Made by a program: the position numbers and the translations under genes. Below the pieces are notes generated by a model, which was not told the DNA's origin, did not search any database, and saw only the letters and a list, made by a program, of their open reading frames with translations. DNA of 64,000 bases, from the NCBI GenBank assembly GCA_030430205.1, contig JAUIGE010000003.1, forward strand, positions 248,001-312,000, read 5' to 3'. The DNA is from Bacteroidia bacterium. Lineage in GTDB: Bacteria; Bacteroidota; Bacteroidia; J057. Below, one piece after another: positions 8,388-17,494 of this stretch (its first letter is position 1; every line of letters begins with the position of its first letter).

Positions 8388-10892
8388 CTAATGGTCATTA
8401 TTCATCTCCTTTATGTCCGCGCTCTTATCCGAGCTGCCCAGTAGGTGCTCGCAAAAATAATCTCCCCGCAGCCAGAAGAAGTATTCGTTCATCTTGCCAT
8501 AGCCGTGGCGCTGCCCCGGGAAGACAAAATAATCAAAGCGCTTATTGGCGTCGATGAGGGCCTTGGCCATGCGGACGGTGGCCGCAGGATGCACATTGTT
8601 GTCGATGTCACCTGTGGTGATCAGGAGTTTGCCTTTGAGGTTGGCGGCGATGCTGGGGTTGTTGTCGATGGCGTATTTGAATACGACTTCCCCTTTTTCA
8701 TTCTGCTCTTCTTTGATACCGTGGTGCTTTTCGCTCCACCAGCGGTTGTAGATCTCGTTTTCGTGATTGCCGGAGGAGGAGACAGCGACTTTGAAAAAGT
8801 CGGGATACACCAGCATAGCTGCTGTAGACATAAAGCCGCCACCTGAGTGGCCGAAGATGCCGACCTTGTCGAGGTCGATGAAATCGTGGCGATCCGCCAG
8901 CTGCTCCGCAGCATATTTCTTATCGGCAAGGCCGTAATCGCGCAGGTTGCCATAGCCATAGCTATGGTACCACTTCGAGCGGGCGGGATGCCCGCCCCGG
9001 TTGCCGATCGTCACCACGATAAAACCCAATTGCGCCAGGCGATCGGTCCGATCCATGCGGACAGAAAATGACTTGTCCACCGCCTCCGTCTGCGGACCGG
9101 GATACACATACTCGATGAGTGGATATTTCAGCGTGGAGTCAAAGTGAAAGGGCTTGTACATCACCCCATAGAGATCGGTGATGCCATCGTCGGCCTTGAC
9201 GGTATAAGGTTCCGGAAAACGGTAGCCCGTGGCCATCAGCAAAGACAGGTCTGCTGTCTCCAGCGCCATGATCTTGTTTCCTTTTTGATCGATCAATACA
9301 GACTGAGGCGTCGTATTGACGCGGCTGAAGTTGCTGACAAAAAAGGTATTGGCATCATTCAGCTTGATGTCGTGGTTGAAGTTGCCTGCATTCAGCAGTT
9401 GCAGGCCCGTGCCGTCAAAATTGACGCGATAGAGATGCGTATAGTAGGGGTCTTCCCCTGCCTCGCGGCCATTGGCGGTGAAATACAGAACGCGGTTCCT
9501 GCTGTCAATTCCTTCGATCTCATCGCAGTGAAAAGGGCCGGAGGTGATCTGGTTTTTCATTTTTCCTGCTGCATCATAGAGGTAAAAATGGCCCCAGCCG
9601 TCCCTTTCGGACCAATGAATAAATTCCTGGCCGCCATTTACCAGGCCTGGCGTTTGAAAATCAATGGAAATATTGAGCCTCTCTTCAATGAGGACGGTGG
9701 TTTTGCCTGTGCGGGTATTTGCATAGCAAAAATCCACCCGCTTCATGTCGCGGCTTGTGCGGCTGAAGTACACCCGCGAAGTATCTGGCGAAAGCCAGTA
9801 GGTCCATTTCATTTCGTCATCTCTGTCGGCTTTCTTGCGCGGCGCGCTCAGGAGGCTGATGCTCTGGTCTTTGAAGCTATCTACCTCTACCTGTACCCGG
9901 TTTTTGGATGGAAAATCAAAGACAAAAAGCTCTCCTCTGGGCGATTCTTTTTCGCCGGCCATCTGGTATTTATAGGTCTCCAGGCGCGGCCTGGGTTGGG
10001 CGGTATTGTCGAGCACCCACAAGTCTTTGACCTGGCGGTTGTCCTGGCGGAGCAGGGCAAATTTTTGCCCACCGGGCGCCCAGCGCACATAAACGGGCTG
10101 CCGTTTATCCTTATTTTCTTCCATCTCCACATTGTCTACCCCACGGGTCTTTCCCCCAAAAGCATAGTTTTCTTCCCCATCTGTGGTCCATTTTTGCTCT
10201 ACTATGCTGCTGTCTTTCTCGTTTTTTTGCGCTTTGAGGTAGTTTTTCCAATCCATCCAGTACAGGTTGTGATTGCGGGAAAACAGCACATAGGAGGAAT
10301 CCGGAGCGATGGAGGCCCAGTCGGGATGTTTTTTCTCTTTTTCAAAATCTTCTATCAGCCTCAGCTGCTGCGTCTGGAGGTCATACTCAAAGTGCCATAC
10401 TTTGGCGACCATTTTCTTCTTTTTCTTTTTCCCCTCGCTGTCTTCCTTTTTTTCCATGTCATTCTCCTCTTTTTCCTTCTCGTCTTCTTCTGCCACTTCT
10501 ACCAATTTGCTTTTTACCTCCCACTGCAGGACGCTTTCCTTTTTGATAAATCTCAATTTGTCTATGTCCAGATGCTGCGCATCAAAGGGGTCGCCGGTCA
10601 GGCGGGACATATCGGCAGCGATTTTTACGGTGTTGAAAAGTTCCTTTTTACTGGCTGCCACAGGATCTACGATATACCACTGCTTGCCCTGCGAGCTCTC
10701 GTAGCTGTACCAAAAGCGTTTGCTTTGCTTCAACCAATGCGGATCTACCGAGGTGGAGAAAACCAGTTTTTTGAGCTTATCCGGTGAATAGCGGGCTGCT
10801 GCCGCGTAGTTGGGGACGGGAGTCTGTGCCTGAAGATGTGTGAAAAGGCCGAAAATGAGCACCGCAGTGAGTAGGAGAAAACAGTTTTTCAT
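8388..10892 (-). CDS. S9 family prolyl peptidase (dipeptidyl-peptidase IV type)
   Basis: A secreted serine peptidase of 834 residues that probably releases dipeptides or cleaves after proline. The ATG at 10892 gives a clean signal peptide (MKNCFLLLTAVLIFGLF, then LQAQ). An upstream in-frame ATG at 10928 would add 12 residues ahead of it. A beta-propeller domain fills about 40-560. The alpha/beta-hydrolase domain carries GHSGG with catalytic Ser683, an Asp in GDIDNNVHP and a His in GQRHGYG. Unusual for the family is a highly charged Glu/Lys insert near residues 125-155. It is monocistronic and convergent with the CotH-like gene. Confidence 0.92.
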   Translation of the reverse strand: MKNCFLLLTAVLIFGLFTHLQAQTPVPNYAAAARYSPDKLKKLVFSTSVDPHWLKQSKRFWYSYESSQGKQWYIVDPVAASKKELFNTVKIAADMSRLTGDPFDAQHLDIDKLRFIKKESVLQWEVKSKLVEVAEEDEKEKEENDMEKKEDSEGKKKKKKMVAKVWHFEYDLQTQQLRLIEDFEKEKKHPDWASIAPDSSYVLFSRNHNLYWMDWKNYLKAQKNEKDSSIVEQKWTTDGEENYAFGGKTRGVDNVEMEENKDKRQPVYVRWAPGGQKFALLRQDNRQVKDLWVLDNTAQPRPRLETYKYQMAGEKESPRGELFVFDFPSKNRVQVEVDSFKDQSISLLSAPRKKADRDDEMKWTYWLSPDTSRVYFSRTSRDMKRVDFCYANTRTGKTTVLIEERLNISIDFQTPGLVNGGQEFIHWSERDGWGHFYLYDAAGKMKNQITSGPFHCDEIEGIDSRNRVLYFTANGREAGEDPYYTHLYRVNFDGTGLQLLNAGNFNHDIKLNDANTFFVSNFSRVNTTPQSVLIDQKGNKIMALETADLSLLMATGYRFPEPYTVKADDGITDLYGVMYKPFHFDSTLKYPLIEYVYPGPQTEAVDKSFSVRMDRTDRLAQLGFIVVTIGNRGGHPARSKWYHSYGYGNLRDYGLADKKYAAEQLADRHDFIDLDKVGIFGHSGGGFMSTAAMLVYPDFFKVAVSSSGNHENEIYNRWWSEKHHGIKEEQNEKGEVVFKYAIDNNPSIAANLKGKLLITTGDIDNNVHPAATVRMAKALIDANKRFDYFVFPGQRHGYGKMNEYFFWLRGDYFCEHLLGSSDKSADIKEMNNDH

Positions 10893-10966
10893 TGCTTTAG
10901 GTTTAAATGGAATTCCTAACTTACTCATAAGCGGCGAAATGAGGCAAAGCCTCGCTTATTTTTTTA

Positions 10967-13360
10967 TCACTCCCTCCTCAGGATATCCGCCGGATTGGCG
11001 GCCGCAGCCCGCAGCGCCCTCACGCCTAGCGTGAGCATGGCTATCAGCAGCGATACGATCGCTGCCAGGAGAAACGGCCCCGCCGAGAGCGAAATGCTGT
11101 AAGCAAAGTTTTCCAGCCAGCCGCTGATCAACCAGGCCGCCAGTGGAGCGGCAAGCAAAAAGGAGAGCAGCACCAGCTTGATAAAATCCTTGGAGAGCAG
11201 GCTCACGATCTGACGCGCATCTGCGCCCAGCACCTTGCGAATGCCGATCTCCCGCATGCGCTGCTGCGCAGCGAAGGACACCAGGCCAAAGAGGCCCAGG
11301 CAGGCGATCAGGATCGCCAGAAAGGCAAATACCAGCATGAGCGTGCTCATGCGGCTTTCTGATTCGTAGAGCGAACCAAAATCTTCATCCAAAAAAGAAT
11401 AAGTAAAGGCGAATCCAGGGACCAATAGCTGCCACTGGCTTTCGAGCCGCTGCAGCGTCTCGTCAAGATTCGCGGTATGGAGCTTCAACAAAAAATAGTT
11501 GAAGTCGGATGTTTCCATCTTGAAGGCCATCGGCCCGATGGCTTCATGCAGCGATTTGAAATGAAAATCCTTGCTTATGCCGATCAATTCGCCTTCTTTG
11601 TCCCGATCATCATCCATCCACACCATTTTTTCGCCCAAAGGATTTTCCCAGTTAAACTGCCGGGCCGCTTCTTCATTCAATATGTATTTTTGGCTATCTG
11701 CCCCAAAATCTGCTGAAAACGCCCTCCCTGAAGAAAGTTCAATCCCCATGGTGGAGAAAAAATCTTCATCCACGCTGAACTCTGAGACAAAGGTTCCCTG
11801 GTCTTTCCAGCGAATCCAATTGTTGTTAAAATTACTTCCCGGCACATTGGAGACCGCACTTACCGACAGCACATTTTTGTCTTGGGCAAAACTTTCTTTG
11901 GCCGTTTTATATCGGTCAAAAAGATCGCCTTTCATCGGTACGACCAGCACTTGCTCTTTTTCAAAACCCAGGGGGCTTGTTTGCAGGTAATCGAGTTGGC
12001 GAAAGATAAAGAGCGTGCCGATGATCAGGATGCCCGAAGCGGCAAACTGCATGACAACCAGCACTTTCCGGAAGCGATTGCCTTCTCTGCTGTGCGTAAA
12101 ACGCCCTTTCATCGCTTTCAGGGGTTCAAAGGAAGAAAGGTAAAGTGCCGGATATGCGCCAGCCAGCAAAGCAACCAGGGCCATGAGCCCGACCAAAAGC
12201 AGGATGCCCTCGGCTGTCATGATCATATTGAGCGAAAGCGGTTTCCCGGTCATATCTGCCACCCAGGGCAGGGCAAGGTCCACCAGGCCCATGGCCAGTA
12301 GCAGGCTGAGCAGGCAAAAAAGAATGGATTCTCCCATAAACTGTCCGGCCAATTGCTTGCGCTTCGCGCCCAGGGTCTTGCGCAGCCCGATTTCTTTGGC
12401 CCGTTCCAGCGAGCGGGCCGTCGTCAGGTTGGTAAAATTGATGATCGCCAGGATCAGGATAAAAAGGGCTGCAGCGCCCAGGATGTAGATATAGGAGATG
12501 TGGTTGTTATTGCCCAATTCCCAGCGCATGTGGGAATGCAGGTGAATAGCTGTAACCGCCTGTAAGCGAAAACCCAGGTTTCCCTCTGCCATGGCGGCCT
12601 TGTTTTCATCCGAAAAATCAATGTACTGCCCGGCCCATTGCGGCAATTTTGCCGTCAGGGCTGCGACATCTGCGCCTGGGGCGAGTTTGATATAGTTGTA
12701 ATGTCCAAAGTCGGCCCAGGTATAAAAGGCACTGTTGTCTCTGGCTTTGTAAAAAGGATAGGAGAGCAAAAAATCGAAGGTGAAATGGGCATTTGAAGGC
12801 ACGTCTGCCAGGACGGCAGAAACTTTGAAATCACTGTTTCGCCCCATTCGCAGGACTTCTCCCAGCGGATTTTTCTCGCCGAAATATTTTTTCGCCATGC
12901 TGGCTGTTATCAAAACAGAGGCTGGGTCTTTCATCGCAGATTTTGCATCTCCATAAATAAAAGGAAAGCTAAACAGCTCAAAGAAAGTAGTGTCTACTGC
13001 CAAAATCTCCCGCTCTTCAAAATAAAGATCGCCATAGCGAACCGGATAAGCCGGCCTTGTGAGGCCCGCCCCCCAAATCGGTGTGAGGCTGGTAGCCGCC
13101 TCCACTTCTGGCAGATCCTTCACCATGGCCAGGGCCATGGGATGGGGCGTCCGCGGTTGCGGACTGGAGGAGTGCCAGTAGATCCGATACAACTGATCCG
13201 CATCCGTATGGAAGCGATCATAGCTCGACTCATAGTTGACAAATAAACCGATGATAAGGCAGACCGCCAGGCCGATAGCCAGGCCGGAGAGATTGATGAC
13301 GGAGTAAAGCTTGTTTTTGAGCAAGCTCCGAAAGGCGATTTTGAAGTAGTTTTTTAGCAT
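10967..13360 (-). CDS. MacB/FtsX-type ABC transporter permease
   Basis: A 797-residue inner-membrane permease of the kind common in Bacteroidota, with two FtsX-like modules. It begins MLKNYFKIAFRSLLKNKLYS, the usual start. One membrane helix (about 20-42), a periplasmic MacB-type core domain and a three-helix block (about 285-390) follow, and then the pattern repeats with a second periplasmic domain and final helices (about 675-790). No ATPase subunit is adjacent, so the partner must be encoded elsewhere. These permeases generally act in lipoprotein, peptide or drug efflux or in envelope stress, and the substrate here is unknown. A perfect palindrome lies 57 bp upstream at 13417-13433. Confidence 0.88.
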   Translation of the reverse strand: MLKNYFKIAFRSLLKNKLYSVINLSGLAIGLAVCLIIGLFVNYESSYDRFHTDADQLYRIYWHSSSPQPRTPHPMALAMVKDLPEVEAATSLTPIWGAGLTRPAYPVRYGDLYFEEREILAVDTTFFELFSFPFIYGDAKSAMKDPASVLITASMAKKYFGEKNPLGEVLRMGRNSDFKVSAVLADVPSNAHFTFDFLLSYPFYKARDNSAFYTWADFGHYNYIKLAPGADVAALTAKLPQWAGQYIDFSDENKAAMAEGNLGFRLQAVTAIHLHSHMRWELGNNNHISYIYILGAAALFILILAIINFTNLTTARSLERAKEIGLRKTLGAKRKQLAGQFMGESILFCLLSLLLAMGLVDLALPWVADMTGKPLSLNMIMTAEGILLLVGLMALVALLAGAYPALYLSSFEPLKAMKGRFTHSREGNRFRKVLVVMQFAASGILIIGTLFIFRQLDYLQTSPLGFEKEQVLVVPMKGDLFDRYKTAKESFAQDKNVLSVSAVSNVPGSNFNNNWIRWKDQGTFVSEFSVDEDFFSTMGIELSSGRAFSADFGADSQKYILNEEAARQFNWENPLGEKMVWMDDDRDKEGELIGISKDFHFKSLHEAIGPMAFKMETSDFNYFLLKLHTANLDETLQRLESQWQLLVPGFAFTYSFLDEDFGSLYESESRMSTLMLVFAFLAILIACLGLFGLVSFAAQQRMREIGIRKVLGADARQIVSLLSKDFIKLVLLSFLLAAPLAAWLISGWLENFAYSISLSAGPFLLAAIVSLLIAMLTLGVRALRAAAANPADILRRE

Positions 13361-13416
13361 CGGGATTGTGGTTTCCGATTAAAAGTCCAATCCCAATGCC
13401 AAGAAGGATAAATAGC

Positions 13417-13433
13417 TAACAACCAGGTTGTTA
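13417..13433. promoter_or_regulatory. Perfect 17-bp palindrome upstream of the permease
   Basis: TAACAACC and GGTTGTTA flank a single A. A one-base centre is unsuited to an RNA hairpin loop but typical of a dimeric repressor site. It lies 57 bp upstream of the permease ATG. The cognate protein is unknown, though the adjacent NUDIX/winged-helix protein is a candidate. Confidence 0.4.
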
Positions 13434-13486
13434 ACGATAAAAACAAAATAAATTTCCCTGAAATTGTTCGCTTCTATACAAGGGAT

Positions 13487-13502
13487 TGTTCGATAACGAA
13501 CA
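13487..13502. terminator. Small hairpin just after the NUDIX gene stop
   Basis: TGTTCG (13487-13492) and CGAACA (13497-13502) pair around ATAA, immediately beyond the stop at 13504. No U run follows on the minus strand, so it is at best a weak terminator or an RNA 3' end stabiliser. The CGAACAAT word recurs about 25 bases downstream. Confidence 0.35.
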
Positions 13503-13503
13503 C

Positions 13504-14196
13504 CTACAACTCAAAGCCCATCCCCTTCCGCTTCTTATACGCATAATAAGCTTTCTCATTGAAGCGATACAGGCGGGCCGGGCGGCCCGAGCCTGGGTAA
13601 TGAAGATAATCGTCCAACTCTTCAAGTATGCCGAGGCTCATAAACTTCTTTTTGAAGTTGCGGCGCTCCATAAACTTCGGCAGGTTTTCACCTGTCTCCA
13701 GGGCGATCAGCGAGGTATAGAGATGTTCGAGATCGGAAAAAGGAAATTTTTCCTCTAGCAATTCGAAGCCTATCGGCTCGTAGGTGAGCTTGTTGCGCAC
13801 GCGCTCAATGGCCATCTGTAGGATGGCGTCGTGGTCAAAGGCAAGGTCTTGCAGACCTTCGACCGGAAACCAGGCGGCCTCCTCGGCATCTGTATCAGCT
13901 ACGAGCGTCACCGTCTCGGGGCGCACCAGCGCAAAATAGGCAACAGCCACTATATGCTTTCGCGGATCGCGATCGGGCTTACCAAAGGTGTAGAGCTGCT
14001 CCATATAACCGACTTCGATGCCGGTTTCTTCTTTCAACTCGCGGGCGACCGCGTCTTCCAGGCTTTCGCCTTCATCCACAAATCCGCCCGGAAGGGCCCA
14101 TTTGCCCTGAAAGGGAGGGTATTTTCGCTTGACCAGCAATACCGAAATCCCTTTTTCTTTGGTGTACCCAAAGACGACTGCATCTACAGTCAGCAA
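13504..14196 (-). CDS. NUDIX hydrolase with C-terminal winged helix (NrtR-like)
   Basis: A 230-residue protein. Residues 1-140 are a NUDIX domain with a complete box at 38-60 (G x5 E x7 REL x EE x GI), so it keeps the hydrolase residues. Residues 150-230 form a winged-helix DNA-binding domain like that of NrtR/AraR-type regulators, in which the NUDIX domain senses a nucleotide or sugar ligand. It may be an enzyme, a regulator or both. No ATG is available near the expected N-terminus. TTG at 14196 is taken here, and an in-frame ATT 27 bases upstream would restore the N-terminal strand usual in relatives. The gene diverges from the membrane-protein gene at 14309. An imperfect palindrome at 14236-14255 could be its operator. 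Confidence 0.8.
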   Translation of the reverse strand: MLTVDAVVFGYTKEKGISVLLVKRKYPPFQGKWALPGGFVDEGESLEDAVARELKEETGIEVGYMEQLYTFGKPDRDPRKHIVAVAYFALVRPETVTLVADTDAEEAAWFPVEGLQDLAFDHDAILQMAIERVRNKLTYEPIGFELLEEKFPFSDLEHLYTSLIALETGENLPKFMERRNFKKKFMSLGILEELDDYLHYPGSGRPARLYRFNEKAYYAYKKRKGMGFEL

Positions 14197-14308
14197 TATG
14201 TTTTGGTCTCTCTGAAAAATGGCTCTATTTGTTTAAGTGTATTTACCTACAAACTAAAGAAATATCCTACTTGAACCCAATGACAAAGGTAGTGTATATT
14301 GCGGGCCT

Positions 14309-14689
14309 ATGGGAGAAAATGAAAAAAACACCGATTTGTTCTGGCCGATGCTAGGCATTTCGATTCTGGCAGCTCTTGCAGCACTTGTCGTGATGCGGCA
14401 TGTTGTCTTTTATGATGAGTTTGCCGAAATGACCATCGCCGCCGGAGACAAAGCGCCGCCGCTTTTTCCGATTTGGCAGCGTATCAGCCTGGCTTCTGCG
14501 GCTGCTTTAGGCTTAATAGCCGCTCCGGGCATACTCTTTCACAAAAGCTGGGGCATTTACCTTTTTGTCATCGCTTTTATCCTAAGCCAGACATTCGCCT
14601 TTGCTATCGGCCAATGGGGATTGCCAAGCTTCCTGCTGGGGCTGTCTGTCATTATCCTGGGCATGAACTACCTGCACAGCATGAAATAA
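14309..14689 (+). CDS. Four-helix membrane protein of unknown function
   Basis: A 126-residue integral membrane protein with hydrophobic segments at about 11-29, 55-72, 76-96 and 103-120. The first loop (30-54) is polar and the ends are short. I do not recognise a family or any catalytic motif. It opens the long plus-strand run that continues with two look-alike helical proteins and the acyl-CoA genes. The spacing of 13 bases to the next gene suggests co-transcription, but a link to acyl-CoA metabolism is not shown. Confidence 0.7.
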   Translation: MGENEKNTDLFWPMLGISILAALAALVVMRHVVFYDEFAEMTIAAGDKAPPLFPIWQRISLASAAALGLIAAPGILFHKSWGIYLFVIAFILSQTFAFAIGQWGLPSFLLGLSVIILGMNYLHSMK

Positions 14690-14702
14690 AAGATTCATTT
14701 TT

Positions 14703-15200
14703 ATGAAAACGCTAACACGAAACGATATACAAAAACTGTCCGCACAGTTCAACCTCCTGCCGGCAGCTGATCTGGAGAATTTGGGGAAGCAGTTTATCAA
14801 AAAACAACCGCAGGCCTACCGCTATATTTTGGATAAAAATGATAGCAGCAAGCTCAACCAGGACGAAAAAGAACTGTTGCTGTACCTCAGCATCCTGATT
14901 TTTAGCATGGTGGTGCACTCTCTGCCGCGCACACCCCAACCCAAAGAGGTGCCACTCGCCAATTTTGAGGAAAGCGAAATCCTCAACCAGATGCTGTTTA
15001 CAGGCATGGAATCGGCTTCCCATACCGAGATTCACGCCAAATACGTCAGCATGATCCCCGATCATGTACAGCCGGAAATCTTTCGATTTCTCCTGGAAGC
15101 CATCTGGCAGGACTCCAGCGGAGCAGATATTCAGGCTTCCCATCGCCATCTTTTGGTGCGATATTTATTGTCCCTCCTGGATGGCCTCATCGAAATGTAA
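14703..15200 (+). CDS. Helical protein, look-alike of the next gene (first copy)
   Basis: A 165-residue soluble protein without signal peptide, predicted mostly helical. I do not recognise a family. Its layout matches the 163-residue protein at 15249: a helical N-terminus, a QP/YxL segment (QPQAYRYIL), an acidic turn before a hydrophobic helix (DEKELLLYLSILIFSMV), a polar linker, and a hydrophobic helix near the end (LLVRYLLSLLDGL). The two look like diverged tandem duplicates. A period-7 array starts at the base after the stop codon and fills the gap to the second copy. Confidence 0.72.
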   Translation: MKTLTRNDIQKLSAQFNLLPAADLENLGKQFIKKQPQAYRYILDKNDSSKLNQDEKELLLYLSILIFSMVVHSLPRTPQPKEVPLANFEESEILNQMLFTGMESASHTEIHAKYVSMIPDHVQPEIFRFLLEAIWQDSSGADIQASHRHLLVRYLLSLLDGLIEM

Positions 15201-15248
15201 ACCCAAAACCCGAAACCCGAAACCCAAAACTCGAAACCCCAAAAACCC
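15201..15248 (+). repeat. Period-7 array, ACCCRAA family
   Basis: Seven consecutive 7-mers fill the whole gap between two genes: ACCCAAA, ACCCGAA, ACCCGAA, ACCCAAA, ACTCGAA, ACCCCAA and a partial AAACCC. The first begins at the base after the stop codon (15198-15200) and the last abuts the next ATG (15249). The same unit family occurs at 47217-47307 and 58135-58162. Confidence 0.85.
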
Positions 15249-15740
15249 ATGTTAACAATCTCAGAAGAAATAGTAGAAAAAGTATGGCAGGCAGCCAAAG
15301 ACTGGTCCGATGACGATATGGGCAAAATCGTCGGCGAGATGAGCGACGATCAGCCCTTGCTGATGGCATATCTTGTCTCCGTAGGAGAGGAGTTGCTCAA
15401 TGATGTAGAAGAAGAACTCTTGTTCTTTTTTGGGTTATTGATTTGGAAAATGCTGATGGAGGCAGAGAATGATGAGAAAGAGTTGCCCGAGATGACCGAA
15501 GGGCAACTCGCAGCTGCCGAGGAGCGAAATGCCAACATGATGAATTTCTTCGACGACTCCGTCACGCCTGAAATGCGCAACCAACTCAACCAGATTTTAG
15601 CTGATTACAACCAGCCCAATCTGCTCAATTTTGTGGTGGAAGTGGTCGTAGAGGCCCTCGAAGATGGCGATATACGCATGGAGAGCTATGGCCCGATGAT
15701 CCTGTATTTGAAGGTCATCATTGATGCATTAGACAATTGA
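15249..15740 (+). CDS. Helical protein, look-alike of the previous gene (second copy)
   Basis: A 163-residue acidic, helical, soluble protein of unknown function. It shares the architecture of the preceding product: QPLLMAYLVSVGEELLN, then EEELLFFFGLLIWKML, a polar linker, QPNLLNFVVEVVVEAL and a hydrophobic end (MILYLKVIIDAL). It is much more acidic than the first copy, so the pair may form a charged heterodimer. This is inference. Its stop codon overlaps the TTG start of the AtuA-like gene (TTGA at 15737-15740), which indicates translational coupling to the acyl-CoA cassette. Confidence 0.72.
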   Translation: MLTISEEIVEKVWQAAKDWSDDDMGKIVGEMSDDQPLLMAYLVSVGEELLNDVEEELLFFFGLLIWKMLMEAENDEKELPEMTEGQLAAAEERNANMMNFFDDSVTPEMRNQLNQILADYNQPNLLNFVVEVVVEALEDGDIRMESYGPMILYLKVIIDALDN

Positions 15741-17494
15741 AAGACAAAGTAATCATCGCCAATATGAGCGGTTTCTACGGAGACCGCCTCAGCGCTGCCC
15801 GCGAGATGGTAGAGGGAGGCCCCATTGATTTCCTCACAGGAGATTACCTCGCGGAGCTGACGATGGCGATATTGTATAGGGCAAAAAGCAAAAAACCCGA
15901 GGCGGGCTACGCCCACACTTTCCTCAAACAGATGGAGGAGGTCATGGGCCTATGCCTGGACAAGGGCATCAAAGTCGTCGCCAATGCCGGCGGCCTCAAC
16001 CCTGCGGGCCTCGCCCAGGCGCTGGAAGCGCTCGCCACCCAACTCGGCCTGCGGCCCCGCATCGCCTACATCACAGGTGATGACCTCATGCCACGCCTCT
16101 CCGCCCTGCAAAAGCAAGGCGAAGCCTTTCACCACCTCGACAAGGGCATCTCCCTGGCGGATAACCGCCTGCTGCCCGTCTCCGCCAATGCATATCTCGG
16201 ATGCTGGGGCATCGTGGAGGCGCTGGAGCGCGGGGCCGATATCGTCCTCACTGGCCGCGTGGCCGATACTTCGCTGGTCATGGGACCAGCGGCATTTCAC
16301 TTTGGCTGGGCCAAAGATGACTGGAATGCCCTCGCAGGCGCAGCCGTAGCCGGCCACATCATCGAATGTGGCGGACAAGCCAGTGGCGGCAATTATTCCT
16401 TCTTCGAAGAAGTCCCTACCTACCGCAAACTGGGCTTTCCGCTCGCCGAAATAGCTGCCGATGGCAGCGCCACCATCTCCAAACATCCCGGCACGGGAGG
16501 GCTCGTCAGCATCGGTACAGTGACCGCCCAACTTTTGTATGAAATCAACGAGCCCGCCTATATCACGCCCGATGTCGTGGCGCATTTTGACAGCATTGAG
16601 CTCCGGCAGGAGGCTCCGGATCGCGTGAGCGTCTCAGGCGTCCAGGGCAGTCCCGCGACGGAATCTGCCAAAGTTACCCTCAACTGCATGGGCGGCTTTC
16701 AGAATGAAATGACATTTTTTATCGCAGGCCTTGATATAGAAAAAAAAGCGGCAATTCTCCGCCAAAGTATTTTGGAAAACCTGGGCGGCGAAAATGCTTT
16801 CGCTGAATGGGAATTTCAATTTTTCCCCACGCACAAAGCCAATCCCGCCAGCTACGAAGAAGCTTTCGCCCAGTTGAAAATATCCGTAGCAGATGGAAAT
16901 CCTCAGAAAGCAGGCAAATTTTTCACCTCCAAATTGGTGGAATTGGCGCTTTGCACCGTTCCGGGCGTGTCGCTCATGCATCCGCCGGCTCCGGCCAGGC
17001 CGCGCATCGTGCATTTTCCGGCTTTGATTTCCAAAAAGCATCTTCAGCAAAAAGTTGTTGTAGGGGAAGAAGAAATCCTGCTGGATGAAATCGTGGGGCA
17101 AGGCGAAAGCAGTAAGCTTTCCCAGACACAAAATAGGGACGCTTATGTATTTGAAAATGAGCCCACTAGCCCCCTGCCCTTCGGGCATCTCTTCGCCGCC
17201 CGATCGGGCGATAAAGGCGGCAACGCCAACCTCGGTATTTGGGCAAAAAAGCCGGAGGCTTATGCTTTTCTACAAACCTTTTTGACCATCGAAAAACTGA
17301 AAGCACTTTTGCCGGAGACTGCGCCTTTTGACATCCAAAGGCATGAATTGCCCAATCTTTTGGGACTCAATTTTTACATCACAGGCTTCCTCGGTGAAGG
17401 CGTAGCCGCCACTTCCCGCCTCGACCGCCAGGCCAAAAGCCTGGGTGAATACCTGCGCGCAAGGCGCATAGACATACCGAATTCTCTCTTATGA
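15737..17494 (+). CDS. AtuA-like (DUF1446) acyl-CoA catabolism protein
   Basis: A 585-residue protein of the family named for AtuA of the acyclic-terpene pathway of Pseudomonas. The DUF1446 part (about 1-450) starts KVIIANMSGFYGDRLSAA and contains VVANAGGLNPAGL and VLTGRVADTSL. The C-terminal part (from LPFGHLFAARSGDKGGNAN, about 475-580) is the second AtuA domain, fused here in one chain. The biochemical reaction of AtuA is not settled. The gene typically lies next to biotin-dependent acyl-CoA carboxylase genes, as here. The start is TTG at 15737, overlapping the previous stop, and the next in-frame ATG (15764) would cut into the first conserved strand. Its stop overlaps the next ATG (ATGA at 17491-17494). 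Confidence 0.85.
   Translation: MKDKVIIANMSGFYGDRLSAAREMVEGGPIDFLTGDYLAELTMAILYRAKSKKPEAGYAHTFLKQMEEVMGLCLDKGIKVVANAGGLNPAGLAQALEALATQLGLRPRIAYITGDDLMPRLSALQKQGEAFHHLDKGISLADNRLLPVSANAYLGCWGIVEALERGADIVLTGRVADTSLVMGPAAFHFGWAKDDWNALAGAAVAGHIIECGGQASGGNYSFFEEVPTYRKLGFPLAEIAADGSATISKHPGTGGLVSIGTVTAQLLYEINEPAYITPDVVAHFDSIELRQEAPDRVSVSGVQGSPATESAKVTLNCMGGFQNEMTFFIAGLDIEKKAAILRQSILENLGGENAFAEWEFQFFPTHKANPASYEEAFAQLKISVADGNPQKAGKFFTSKLVELALCTVPGVSLMHPPAPARPRIVHFPALISKKHLQQKVVVGEEEILLDEIVGQGESSKLSQTQNRDAYVFENEPTSPLPFGHLFAARSGDKGGNANLGIWAKKPEAYAFLQTFLTIEKLKALLPETAPFDIQRHELPNLLGLNFYITGFLGEGVAATSRLDRQAKSLGEYLRARRIDIPNSLL

Noticed and set aside
9144-10787. A 547-codon plus-strand open frame opposite the S9 peptidase gene
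   Set aside because: The peptidase on the other strand has clear catalytic motifs, and the antisense translation shows no domain or signal. It is a codon-usage shadow.
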